From the NCBI GenBank assembly GCA_016719535.1, contig JADJYX010000022.1:62001-126000 (forward strand): a stretch of 64,000 nt of DNA, in the 5' to 3' direction. The stretch's first letter is position 1. The number at the start of each line of letters is the position of its first letter. This document shows positions 8,522 to 17,062 of this stretch, piece after piece. The notes beneath the pieces are model-generated. The model saw nothing but the letters and a program-made list of their open reading frames with translations, did no database searches and had not been told where the DNA came from. The position numbers and the translations under genes were made by a program. This DNA is from Rubrivivax sp. (GTDB lineage Bacteria > Pseudomonadota > Gammaproteobacteria > Burkholderiales > Burkholderiaceae_C).

Positions 8522-11500
8522 ATGTCGTCGACGCCCCTCCATCTGTTGCACTTCGAGGGCGGCGATGCGCTCCCCGCCTTCCGCGCGCAGGCGCTGCGGG
8601 CGCGCCTGCAGGCGGTGTGCCCGCGCGTGGCGTCGGTGGCGGCGCGCTTCGTGCACTGGGTGGCCTTCGACGCAGCACCGGCGCCGTCGACGGTCGACAA
8701 GCTGGCGGCCCTGCTCACCTACGGTGACGCCTGCACCGGCCGTGCGGCGGGCGAACTGATCGTCGTCATGCCGCGCCTGGGCACGGTATCGCCCTGGGCC
8801 AGCAAGGCCAGCGACATCGCGCGCAACTGCGGGGTGGCGGTGCATCGCGTCGAGCGTGTCGTCGAATACCGGCTGACGCTCGACAAGCGCCTGCTCGGGG
8901 CCGCCAGGCCCCTGTCGGCCGACGAGCGCGCCGCGGTGGCCGCGCTGCTGCACGACCGCATGACCGAGAGCGTGGCCTTCGAGCGGGAGGCCGCTGCGCA
9001 CCTCTTCGATGCGCAGCCGGCGCCGCCGCTGGCGCACGTGGACGTGCTCGGCCGCGGCCGCGAGGCCCTGGAGCAGGCCAATGGCGAATGGGGCCTGGCG
9101 CTGGCCGACGACGAGATCGACTACCTCGTCGAGGCCTTCCAGGGCCTGGGCCGCAACCCCGCCGACGTCGAGCTGATGATGTTCGCGCAGGCCAACAGCG
9201 AACACTGCCGGCACAAGATCTTCAACGCCCGCTTCACCATCGACGGCGTGGAGCAGCCGCACTCGATGTTCGGCATGATCCGCCACACCGAGAAGACCAG
9301 CCCGCAGCACAGCATCGTCGCCTACAGCGACAACGCCGCGGTGATGGCAGGCGGCCCCGTCGAACGCTGGTTGCCCGAAGGCTTCACCAACGCGCCGAAA
9401 TACGGCGCTCGCCACGGGGTGGCGCATGTGCTGATGAAGGTGGAGACGCACAACCACCCGACCGCCATCAGCCCCTTTCCCGGCGCCGCCACCGGCGCCG
9501 GCGGCGAGATCCGCGACGAAGGCGCGACCGGCCGCGGTGCGCGGCCGAAGGCGGGTCTGACCGGCTTTTCGGTGAGCAACCTGCACTTGGCCGGAACGGA
9601 CGAGCCCTGGGAGCGCCAGCCCGTCGGCAAGCCCGGGCATATCGCCGGCGCGCAGCAGATCATGACCGAGGGGCCGCTGGGCGGCGCCGCCTTCAACAAC
9701 GAATTCGGCCGTCCCGTGCTCGGCGGCTATTTCCGCGTCTTCGAGCAGGCCGTGGCCGGCGTGCAGCGCGGCTACCACAAGCCGATCATGATCGCCGGCG
9801 GGCTGGGCAGCATCAGCGCCGGGCAGACGCACAAGAAGCCCTTCGGCGCCGGCACGCTGCTGGTGCAGCTGGGCGGGCCGGGCATGCGCATCGGCATGGG
9901 CGGCGGTGCCGCCAGCAGCATGGCCGCCGGCACCAACACCGCGGCGCTGGACTTCGACAGCGTGCAGCGCGGCAACCCCGAGATCCAGCGCCGCGCGCAG
10001 GAGGTCATCAACCACTGCTGGGCGCTCGGCGACCACAACCCCATTCTGGCCATCCACGACGTCGGCGCCGGCGGCATCAGCAACGCCTTCCCCGAGCTGG
10101 TGGACGGCGCCGGCAAGGGCGCCACCTTCGACCTGCGCCGCGTGCCGCTGGAGGAGAGCGGCCTGGCGCCGAAGGAGGTCTGGTGCAACGAAAGCCAGGA
10201 GCGCTATGTCCTGGCGATCGACCCGGCGCTGCTGCCGCTGTTCGAGCAGATGGCCGCGCGCGAACGCTGCCCCTTCGCCGTCGTCGGTGTCGCCCGCGAC
10301 GAGCCGCAACTGGTGCTGGAAGACGGCCCGGGTGGCGAGCGCGTGATCGACATGCCGATGGAGGTGCTGCTGGGCAAGCCGCCGCGCATGCACCGCGACG
10401 TGGCGCGCGTGGCGCGCAGCGAGGCGCCGCTGGACCTGACGGGCGTGAAGCTCGACGAGGTGGCCCTGGCCGTGCTGCGCCACCCCACGGTGGCCAGCAA
10501 GCGCTTCCTGATCACCATCGGCGACCGCACGGTGGGCGGCCTGAGTCACCGCGACCCGATGGTCGGCCCCTGGCAGGTGCCGGTGGCCGACGTGGCGGTG
10601 ACGCTGGCCGATTTCAGCGGCTTGCGCGGCGAGGCGATGTGCATGGGCGAGCGCACGCCGCTGGCGGCGCTGGACGCGCCGGCCTCCGGCCGCATGGCGG
10701 TCGGCGAGGCCATCACCAATCTGCTGGCGGCACCGATCGAGCTGAGCCGCGTGAAGCTGTCGTGCAACTGGATGGCCGCCTGCGGCGAGCCGGGCGAGGA
10801 CGCGGCGCTGTACGACACGGTCAAGGCCGTGGGGCTGGAGCTGTGCCCCGCGCTCGGCATCGGCGTGCCGGTGGGCAAGGATTCGCTGTCGATGCGCACG
10901 CGCTGGAGCGACGGTGGCAGCGTGAAGCAGGTGACGGCGCCGGTGTCGCTGATCGTCACCGCCTTCGCGACGCTGGACGACGTGCGCGGCACGCTCACGC
11001 CGCAGCTGCAGCCGGGCGACACCACGCTGGTGCTGGTCGACCTGGGCCAGGGCCGGCGGCGCCTGGGCGGGTCGATGCTGGCGCAGGTGAGCGGCCAGTT
11101 CGGTGACCAGGTGCCCGACCTCGACGACCCGGCGCAGCTGAAGGCGCTGGTGGCCGCCATCAACGATCTGCGCGCGCAAGGCCGCATCCTGGCCTACCAC
11201 GACCGCAGCGACGGCGGCCTGTGGGCCTGCGTGTGCGAGATGGCCTTTGCCGGCCACCGCGGCGTGAGCCTCAATGTCGACATCCTCGTCACCGACAGCG
11301 ACGGCATCGCCGACAGCCGCGCCGAATACGGCGACTCGAAGAACTGGGCCACGCAGGTGTCCGAGCGCCGCAACCAGCTCACGCTGGAGGCGCTGTTCAA
11401 CGAGGAGCTCGGCGTCGTCATCCAGGTGCCGACCGCGGTGCGCAACGAGGTCATCGCCACGCTGCGTGCGCATGGCCTGTCGCGCCACGCGCATTTCATC

Positions 11501-12511
11501 GGCAAGCCCAACGATCGCGGCGTGATGGAGGTCTGGCGCGACGCCCGATGCGCGTTCAGCGCGCCGCTGCACGACCTGCACCAGGCCTGGGACGCCGTGA
11601 GCTGGCGCATCGCGCGCGAACGCGACAACCCCGATTGCGCCGATGCCGAACATGCCGCTGCCGGCGCGGTCGACGACCCGGGCCTGCATGTTCACCTGAG
11701 CTTCGACCCCGCCGAGGACATGGCCGCGCCGATGATCGCCACCGGCGCGCGGCCGCGGATCGCCATCCTGCGCGAGCAGGGCGTCAATTCACAGGTCGAG
11801 ATGAGCTACGCGATGGCGCTGGCCGGTTTCGACACCTTCGACGTGCACATGTCCGACCTGCAGGCCGGGCGCGCGCGCCTCGACCCGTTTCAGGGGCTGG
11901 TGGCCTGCGGCGGCTTCAGCTATGGCGACACGCTGGGCGCGGGCGAGGGCTGGGCGCGCTCGATCCTCTTCAACCCGCAGCTGGCCGAGGCCTTCGCCGC
12001 CTTCTTCGACCGGCCGGATACGCTGACGCTGGGCGTGTGCAACGGCTGCCAGATGCTGGCCGCGCTGTCGCCGCTGATCCCGGGCACGCAGGACTGGCCA
12101 CGCTTCACGCGCAACCGCAGCCAGCAGTTCGAGGCGCGGCTGTCGCTGGTGGAGGTGCTGGCCAGCCCCAGCCTCTTCTTCACCGGCATGGCCGGCAGCC
12201 GGCTGCCGATCGCGGTGGCGCATGGCGAGGGGTATGCCGATTTTTCGCAGCGCGGCGATGCGGCCCGGGTGCAGCGCGTGATGCGCTTCGTCGATCACCA
12301 GGGTCGCGCCACCGAGGCCTACCCTTTCAACCCCAACGGCAGCCCGGAAGGCCTGACGGCCGTGACCACCGCCGACGGCCGCGTGACGGCGCTGATGCCG
12401 CACCCCGAGCGTGTCTTCCGCAACGTGCAGCTGAGCTGGAGCGGCGGCGACATCGGCGCGCCGAGCCCGTGGCTGCGCCTGTTCCGCAACGCGCGACGCG
12501 CGCTCGCCTGA
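8522..12511 (+). CDS. purL: Phosphoribosylformylglycinamidine synthase (single-chain PurL)
   Basis: Fourth step of purine synthesis: converts FGAR to FGAM with glutamine and ATP. This is the long, single-chain form (1329 residues) of gamma- and betaproteobacteria. The N-terminal PurS-like domain is followed by the two FGAM synthetase halves (METHNHPTAISPFPGAATGAGG near residue 310; later the second ATP-binding half) and a C-terminal class I glutaminase with GVCNGCQMLA near residue 1170, whose Cys is the nucleophile, and PHPER near the end. ATG at 8522; no truncation. Monocistronic, divergent from map. Confidence 0.97.
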   Translation: MSSTPLHLLHFEGGDALPAFRAQALRARLQAVCPRVASVAARFVHWVAFDAAPAPSTVDKLAALLTYGDACTGRAAGELIVVMPRLGTVSPWASKASDIARNCGVAVHRVERVVEYRLTLDKRLLGAARPLSADERAAVAALLHDRMTESVAFEREAAAHLFDAQPAPPLAHVDVLGRGREALEQANGEWGLALADDEIDYLVEAFQGLGRNPADVELMMFAQANSEHCRHKIFNARFTIDGVEQPHSMFGMIRHTEKTSPQHSIVAYSDNAAVMAGGPVERWLPEGFTNAPKYGARHGVAHVLMKVETHNHPTAISPFPGAATGAGGEIRDEGATGRGARPKAGLTGFSVSNLHLAGTDEPWERQPVGKPGHIAGAQQIMTEGPLGGAAFNNEFGRPVLGGYFRVFEQAVAGVQRGYHKPIMIAGGLGSISAGQTHKKPFGAGTLLVQLGGPGMRIGMGGGAASSMAAGTNTAALDFDSVQRGNPEIQRRAQEVINHCWALGDHNPILAIHDVGAGGISNAFPELVDGAGKGATFDLRRVPLEESGLAPKEVWCNESQERYVLAIDPALLPLFEQMAARERCPFAVVGVARDEPQLVLEDGPGGERVIDMPMEVLLGKPPRMHRDVARVARSEAPLDLTGVKLDEVALAVLRHPTVASKRFLITIGDRTVGGLSHRDPMVGPWQVPVADVAVTLADFSGLRGEAMCMGERTPLAALDAPASGRMAVGEAITNLLAAPIELSRVKLSCNWMAACGEPGEDAALYDTVKAVGLELCPALGIGVPVGKDSLSMRTRWSDGGSVKQVTAPVSLIVTAFATLDDVRGTLTPQLQPGDTTLVLVDLGQGRRRLGGSMLAQVSGQFGDQVPDLDDPAQLKALVAAINDLRAQGRILAYHDRSDGGLWACVCEMAFAGHRGVSLNVDILVTDSDGIADSRAEYGDSKNWATQVSERRNQLTLEALFNEELGVVIQVPTAVRNEVIATLRAHGLSRHAHFIGKPNDRGVMEVWRDARCAFSAPLHDLHQAWDAVSWRIARERDNPDCADAEHAAAGAVDDPGLHVHLSFDPAEDMAAPMIATGARPRIAILREQGVNSQVEMSYAMALAGFDTFDVHMSDLQAGRARLDPFQGLVACGGFSYGDTLGAGEGWARSILFNPQLAEAFAAFFDRPDTLTLGVCNGCQMLAALSPLIPGTQDWPRFTRNRSQQFEARLSLVEVLASPSLFFTGMAGSRLPIAVAHGEGYADFSQRGDAARVQRVMRFVDHQGRATEAYPFNPNGSPEGLTAVTTADGRVTALMPHPERVFRNVQLSWSGGDIGAPSPWLRLFRNARRALA

Positions 12512-12531
12512 GCGACCGTTTCAGAGCGCCG

Positions 12532-13008
12532 TCAGAAGCGGTCGATCAGGCCGCGCTGCAAGGCCGATTCGGGGTTGGCGCCGGCGTCGCGCACCCGCTG
12601 CATCGCCACCGGCGTGGGCGCACCCAGGCGCCTGAGCAGGCAGGCGGCGGCGGTGCCGGTGCGGCCGATGCCGGCCGCGCAGTGCAGCAGCACGATGCCG
12701 CCGCCGCGTACGGAGTCCGCAAGCTCGTCGATCGCGCTTCGGTAGTCGTCGAGCGCCGCCGCCAGGCCGAAGTCCTGCATCGGCAGGTGCGTCCAGCGAA
12801 AGGGCAGCGTCGCCGCGCCGATGGCCGCGGCGTAGGCCGGCGACAGGCGCTGGATCTCGAACATCGGGTTCAGGCACAGCACCTGCTGCAGCCGCCGCTG
12901 GCGGGCCTCGTCGAGAAAAGCCTGCCAGGGCTCGAACCGGCCCGGCATCGACGCGAGCCAGACCTGGCCCGGCCCCGGTGCCGGCAGTTCGAGCGCCCTG
13001 AACGGCAT
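12532..13008 (-). CDS. Dual-specificity / tyrosine phosphatase-like protein
   Basis: A 158-residue protein with the cysteine-phosphatase P-loop LLHCAAGIGRTG (HCx5R(S/T) with Cys nucleophile and Arg) near residue 105 and a possible general-acid Asp in LPMQDFGL about 30 residues before it. Size and the N-terminal MPGRFEPW element resemble small bacterial dual-specificity phosphatases. The substrate is unknown. The frame is open further upstream, but those residues overlap the preceding gene in a non-coding-looking composition, so the ATG at 13008, 7 bases after the Tim44-like stop, was chosen. Confidence 0.75.
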   Translation of the reverse strand: MPFRALELPAPGPGQVWLASMPGRFEPWQAFLDEARQRRLQQVLCLNPMFEIQRLSPAYAAAIGAATLPFRWTHLPMQDFGLAAALDDYRSAIDELADSVRGGGIVLLHCAAGIGRTGTAAACLLRRLGAPTPVAMQRVRDAGANPESALQRGLIDRF

Positions 13009-13015
13009 CGCCCGG

Positions 13016-14005
13016 TCAGTGTGCCGCGGCCGACCCCTGCCACTGCTCGATGCCGGCGATCGCCCAGTTGCGGCTGCCGTCGGCCGGCTTGACCAGGTGC
13101 CAGACCTCGTCCACCGCCACCGGCGTGGCGCCGGCCTGCTCGAGCACCTGGCCGCGGAAGCGCACGCTGACGACCTGGCGGCTGCCCTCGTCGGCAACGT
13201 CCAGCACCTCGGATTCGACCGTCAGCACCTCGGTGTGCTGCACCTCGCCGCTGCGCTCCTGGATGTCCATGCTCAGCTCGGCAAACATCTCCGGCGTGGT
13301 GAAGGCGCGCAGGTCGTCCAGGTCCCGGGCGTCGTTGGCGGCCTGCAGGCGGATGAAGATCATCTTGGCCGTGCGCGCGAAGCCCTCGGAATCGAAGGCA
13401 GCGGGCACGAAGGCCTTGGCTGCCGGCGCCGCGGCCACGGCCGCGGGCGCGCTTGCTTCCGTCACCGGGCCCGGGGCCGGCTCGGCCGACACCTGCGCGG
13501 CCGCCGCGGGGGCGCCGGCGGGTGCCGGCGCCGGCCACGCGACCTGAGCACCCGCCGCCGGGCTGCCGGTATAGGCCATGCCGGCGGGCTGCGGCTGCTG
13601 GCGGCGGCGCATGATCATGCGGATGACGACGACGGCCACGATGGCCAGCAGCGCGATCAGCAGGAAGCTGCCGAAGGCCTCGCCCAGGCCCAGGTGGCTC
13701 ATCAGCGCGGCCAGGCCCAGGCCGGCGGCCAGACCGGCGAGCGGGCCCATCCAGTTGCGCTTGGGCGCTGCCGCCTGCGCGCCGGCGGCATTGGGCGCGG
13801 CGGCCGGTGCGGCCTGCTGCGCCGGCGTGCCCTGCTGCGCCGGGCCGGCGGGCTTGCCAGCCGGCGCGTCGGGTGCGGTGCGGGCCGGCATCTCGCGCTG
13901 CATGCCCGTCGACTTGCCGCCGCCCAGGCGCTTGGCGTCGGCATCGAGGGGGGTCAGGGCCGTGGCGACGGCCAGGCCAAGGGCGGCAAACAGGGCAAGT
14001 TTCAT
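13016..14005 (-). CDS. Tim44-like domain membrane protein
   Basis: A 329-residue protein with an N-terminal hydrophobic signal/anchor (1-20), an Ala/Pro/Gln-rich linker, two hydrophobic segments near 85-125 (LAGLAAGLGLAALMSHLG and a run of Leu/Ile/Val), a second Ala/Pro linker, and a C-terminal Tim44-like (NTF2-fold) domain from about residue 205 (MIFIRLQAANDARDL; FTTPEMFAEL). Bacterial Tim44-like proteins are membrane proteins of unknown role, distantly related to the mitochondrial import factor. ATG at 14005. It sits upstream of the phosphatase gene and may be cotranscribed with it. Confidence 0.82.
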   Translation of the reverse strand: MKLALFAALGLAVATALTPLDADAKRLGGGKSTGMQREMPARTAPDAPAGKPAGPAQQGTPAQQAAPAAAPNAAGAQAAAPKRNWMGPLAGLAAGLGLAALMSHLGLGEAFGSFLLIALLAIVAVVVIRMIMRRRQQPQPAGMAYTGSPAAGAQVAWPAPAPAGAPAAAAQVSAEPAPGPVTEASAPAAVAAAPAAKAFVPAAFDSEGFARTAKMIFIRLQAANDARDLDDLRAFTTPEMFAELSMDIQERSGEVQHTEVLTVESEVLDVADEGSRQVVSVRFRGQVLEQAGATPVAVDEVWHLVKPADGSRNWAIAGIEQWQGSAAAH

Positions 14006-14206
14006 GGGTGGTTTCGACTCTTCGGTTGGGTTGAACGGCCAGGTGGCACCGGCTGCGGACCAGCGCTCGTGGCGCGCAGTGTGGGGCCAATGCGGTGGCC
14101 GCCACAAGGCGGAGTTGCCATGACCTTCCGCGTGCTGTGTGCAAGCTTGAAGGGCCGGCGCACGGCCCCACACTCCACCCATCTCTTCTGCAACCGGAGC
14201 ATGGGC

Positions 14207-14686
14207 ATGGAATGGGCCGCCTGGGCCTTGAGCGTGGTCTTGATCGCGGCCGGCCTGGCCGGCACGGTGCTGCCGGCGCTGCCCGGGCCGGCGCTGGTGC
14301 TGGCCGGCATCGTGGTCGGCGCCGCCATCGACGACTTTACCCGCGTCGGTGGCTGGACGATCGCCATCGTCACGGCCTTGACGGCGCTGGCCTGGGTGCT
14401 GGACTACGTCGCCGGGCTGATGGGCGCCAGGCGCGCCGGCGCCAGCCCGCAGGCCCTGACGGGTGCTGCCATCGGCACCGTCGTGGGCCTGTTCATGGGC
14501 TTCGTCGGCGTCTTCGTCATGCCCTTCGTCGGCGCCATGGCCGGCGAATATGTCGCCCGCAGCAGCCACGGGCGCGCGGTGCAGGTCGGGCTGGGCACCT
14601 GGCTCGGCATCATGGTGGGCCTGATCGCCAAGGTGGTGCTGAGCCTGGTGATGCTGGGCATCTTCGTGGTGGCGCTGATCTGGTGA
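14207..14686 (+). CDS. DUF456 membrane protein
   Basis: A 159-residue protein with four or five transmembrane segments and glycine-rich turns (TVLPALPGP; GAAIGTVVGLFMGFVG) characteristic of DUF456. Function is unknown. Two ATGs are possible, at 14201 and 14207; GGAG at 14196-14199 is spaced correctly (7 bases) only for 14207, giving MEWAAWALSVVLI. It converges on the YdcF-family gene with 18 bases between them. Confidence 0.8.
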   Translation: MEWAAWALSVVLIAAGLAGTVLPALPGPALVLAGIVVGAAIDDFTRVGGWTIAIVTALTALAWVLDYVAGLMGARRAGASPQALTGAAIGTVVGLFMGFVGVFVMPFVGAMAGEYVARSSHGRAVQVGLGTWLGIMVGLIAKVVLSLVMLGIFVVALIW

Positions 14687-14704
14687 GGCCGGGCGCCCCG
14701 GCGA

Positions 14705-15523
14705 TCAGGCGCCGGCCAGCAGCCCCAGCCATTCGCGCAGCGCATAGCGGCTGCGCGCGATGCCCGCCGGCGAGGGCAGGACGTCGCCGAACTGCCAGCC
14801 CGGCCCGGGCGCGGGGATGCCCACCGGCGCCGCCACGATCTCGAAGCCAAGCCCGGCGGCGTTGCGCGCGCGCTCGAAGTGGCGCAGCGCGCGCGGCAGG
14901 TGCAGGTCATGCGTCACCAGCACCAGGCGCCCGATGCCCTGGCCGCGCAGCAGGTCGACCGAACGCTGCGCGTTTTCGCGCGTATCGCGCGAGCGGTCCT
15001 CCACCCAGCGCAGCGGGTGGCGGAATTCCTCGCGCGCGATGCGTGCGGCGATCTCGCCTTCGGACAGCCCGGGGTCGTCGCCATGTTCCGATCCCGGTCC
15101 GGCGCCGCCGCTGAAGGCCAGCGGCAACCCGCTGGCGCGGCTGAGCCATACGCCGTAGCGCAGGCGTTCCATCGAGATCGGCGTCAGCGTCCACTGGCCA
15201 TAGTCGGCCGACTTCACGCGCCCGCCACCCAGCACCACGATCACCGCCGGGCCGCCGGCCGCGGTGGCCTGCAGCGCGGCCGGCTGCAGCGTGGCCGGTG
15301 GCTTCAGCAGCCAGCCCGCCAGCGCGTCGGCGCCGGCCGGCGTCCAGACCGCCGCGTGCAGCCCCAGGCTGGCCAGCAGCACCGTCCAGCCCAGGCGCGG
15401 CCGGCGCCGCAGCCACCACGCGCCCAGCAGCGTCAGCAGCAGCAGCGGCACCGGCGGCAGCAGCAGCGCGCTCAGCAAGGGCTTGATGGCGTCGAGGCCG
15501 AGCGCTTGGATCCAGGCATTCAT
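14705..15523 (-). CDS. YdcF-family (DUF218) envelope protein
   Basis: A 272-residue protein: two N-terminal hydrophobic segments (about 15-35 and 45-65) and a periplasmic DUF218 domain beginning AVIVVLGGGRV near residue 93, with GLPLAFSGGAG, EDRSRDTRENA and VTHDLHLPRA. This is the layout of ElyC/SanA-type proteins, which affect envelope carbon-lipid balance. The precise substrate is unknown. ATG at 15523, divergent from msrA across 71 bases. Confidence 0.83.
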   Translation of the reverse strand: MNAWIQALGLDAIKPLLSALLLPPVPLLLLTLLGAWWLRRRPRLGWTVLLASLGLHAAVWTPAGADALAGWLLKPPATLQPAALQATAAGGPAVIVVLGGGRVKSADYGQWTLTPISMERLRYGVWLSRASGLPLAFSGGAGPGSEHGDDPGLSEGEIAARIAREEFRHPLRWVEDRSRDTRENAQRSVDLLRGQGIGRLVLVTHDLHLPRALRHFERARNAAGLGFEIVAAPVGIPAPGPGWQFGDVLPSPAGIARSRYALREWLGLLAGA

Positions 15524-15594
15524 GGGGCGGTTGGGCTATGGTCCGGGCCTGCGGTGACGATTGTGGCGCGCCGCCATCCACCAGGAGGACGACG

Positions 15595-16125
15595 ATGACG
15601 ACGCAGACCATCACGCTGGCAGGCGGCTGCTTCTGGTGCCTGGAGGCTGTCTACGAACTGTGCGACGGCGTCACCGCCGTCGAGTCGGGCTATGCCAACG
15701 GCCATGTGCCCGACCCCAGCTACGAGCAGGTGTGCGGCGGCGATACCGGCCATGCCGAGGTGGTGCGCGTGAGCTTCGATGCCGACCGCATCCCGCTGCG
15801 CGAGGTGCTGGAGATCTTCTACGCCATCCACGACCCGACCACGCGCGACCGCCAGGGCAACGACATCGGACCGCAGTACCGGTCGGGCATCTACTGGAGC
15901 GACCCCGCGCACGAGGCGGTGGTGCGCGCCGTGACGGCCGAGGCGGATGCCGCGCATGGCGGCCGCGTGGTCACCGAACTGGCGCCGCTGGCCAGCTACT
16001 GGCGCGCCGAAGACGACCATCAGCACTATTTCGCCAACCACCCGGGCCAGGGCTACTGCGCCTTCGTGGTGGCGCCCAAGGTGGAGAAATTCCGCCGCAC
16101 CTTCCACTCACGCGTGCGCGGTTGA
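15595..16125 (+). CDS. msrA: Peptide-methionine (S)-S-oxide reductase MsrA
   Basis: Repairs oxidised methionine (S-epimer) in proteins. 176 residues with the catalytic AGGCFWCLEA at 9-18 (Cys nucleophile in GCFW), the recognition block GYANGHVPDPSYEQVC, and DHQHYFANHP near the C-terminus. No MsrB domain is fused. The ATG at 15595 is preceded by AGGAGG at 15583-15588, which decides the start against an in-frame upstream GTG. The 3' end overlaps the convergent hydrolase gene by 18 bases. Confidence 0.95.
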   Translation: MTTQTITLAGGCFWCLEAVYELCDGVTAVESGYANGHVPDPSYEQVCGGDTGHAEVVRVSFDADRIPLREVLEIFYAIHDPTTRDRQGNDIGPQYRSGIYWSDPAHEAVVRAVTAEADAAHGGRVVTELAPLASYWRAEDDHQHYFANHPGQGYCAFVVAPKVEKFRRTFHSRVRG

Positions 16126-16962
16126 CGCCTCGCCGCGGCGGATCAGCCTGAGCACCGCCTCGGCGGTCTGGCGCGGGTGCTCCATCGGAAACAGGTGCGA
16201 CCCCTCGATCCAGGCGAAGCGCTCGTGCACCAGGCGCCGTGTGGCCTGCAGGCCGACCTGGCGCACCTCGTTCGACTGCGTGCCGCCGATGAAGGACACC
16301 GGGCCGCGCGGCGGGTGGCGGCGCAGCAGCGCGCCCAGGTGGTGGGGCAGGGTGTCGTAGAAGCGGCTCTCGACCTCGCGCCGGAAGGCCAGGCGCAGGC
16401 CACCGGCCGGGTCGGGCTCGAAGCCGGCGCGCAGGTAGTCGGCCAGCACGTGCGGGTCCCAGCGCGCGAAGACGCGTTTGGACGCAAAGTGCCGGTGCAG
16501 CGCATCGGCGTCGGGCCAGTGGTGCCGCCGGCGCCTGGATATGCGGGCCGGCGAGACATGGCCGATCAGCCGCGCGGCCTTGATCATGCGCACGCTGTGC
16601 GCCCGCCAGCCGGCCAGCACCGGTGAATCCAGCAGCACCACGCCGGCCACCAGGTCGGGGCGGCGCGCGGCCACCAGCAGGCTCAGGTAGCCGCCCAGCG
16701 AATGGCCGACCAGGTGCACCGGCCCGGGGCCGGCCTCGCGCTCGATGAAGGCGATCAGTTCGTCGCGCGTGGGCCGCCAGTTGCTCTTCACCGGCCAGGC
16801 AGGGTCGTGGCCCAGCTGGCCGGGCGCCAGCACATGCCAGCCGGCGTGCCGCCAGTGATCGAACAGGCTGCGGTAGGTGCCGGCCGGAAAGCCGTTGGCG
16901 TGCGCGAAGACGAGGGTCCGGGTGGGTGTCGGGGTGGGGGGCGGGGCGGTGGTTGGGGTCAT
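16108..16962 (-). CDS. Alpha/beta hydrolase
   Basis: A 284-residue cytoplasmic alpha/beta-fold hydrolase. After a Pro/Thr-rich N-terminus come LVFAHANGFPAGTY (oxyanion region), the nucleophile elbow LVGHSLGGYLSL near residue 100 with Ser, and a C-terminal IEGSHLFPMEHP carrying the catalytic His. The cap region is Arg/His-rich. Relatives are annotated as lipase/esterase-like proteins; the substrate cannot be told. ATG at 16962 gives a short low-complexity leader (MTPTTAPPPTPTPTRT); no other start codon precedes the core. Confidence 0.82.
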   Translation of the reverse strand: MTPTTAPPPTPTPTRTLVFAHANGFPAGTYRSLFDHWRHAGWHVLAPGQLGHDPAWPVKSNWRPTRDELIAFIEREAGPGPVHLVGHSLGGYLSLLVAARRPDLVAGVVLLDSPVLAGWRAHSVRMIKAARLIGHVSPARISRRRRHHWPDADALHRHFASKRVFARWDPHVLADYLRAGFEPDPAGGLRLAFRREVESRFYDTLPHHLGALLRRHPPRGPVSFIGGTQSNEVRQVGLQATRRLVHERFAWIEGSHLFPMEHPRQTAEAVLRLIRRGEASTAHA

Positions 16963-17062
16963 GCCGGCAGCGATTGTCAGCGACGGCGGAGGCCGCCCGG
17001 CCTGTCGGCGCTCAAGGCGGCGCCTGCGCGGCCGATAAACCCTGACAAGCCGATCCCGACCG

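Noticed and set aside
7568..11695. Very long open frame on the minus strand opposite purL, and similar long antisense frames opposite glnD and mutS
   Set aside because: They follow the high-GC codon periodicity of the real genes, have low-complexity Arg/Ala/His-rich composition and no domains.
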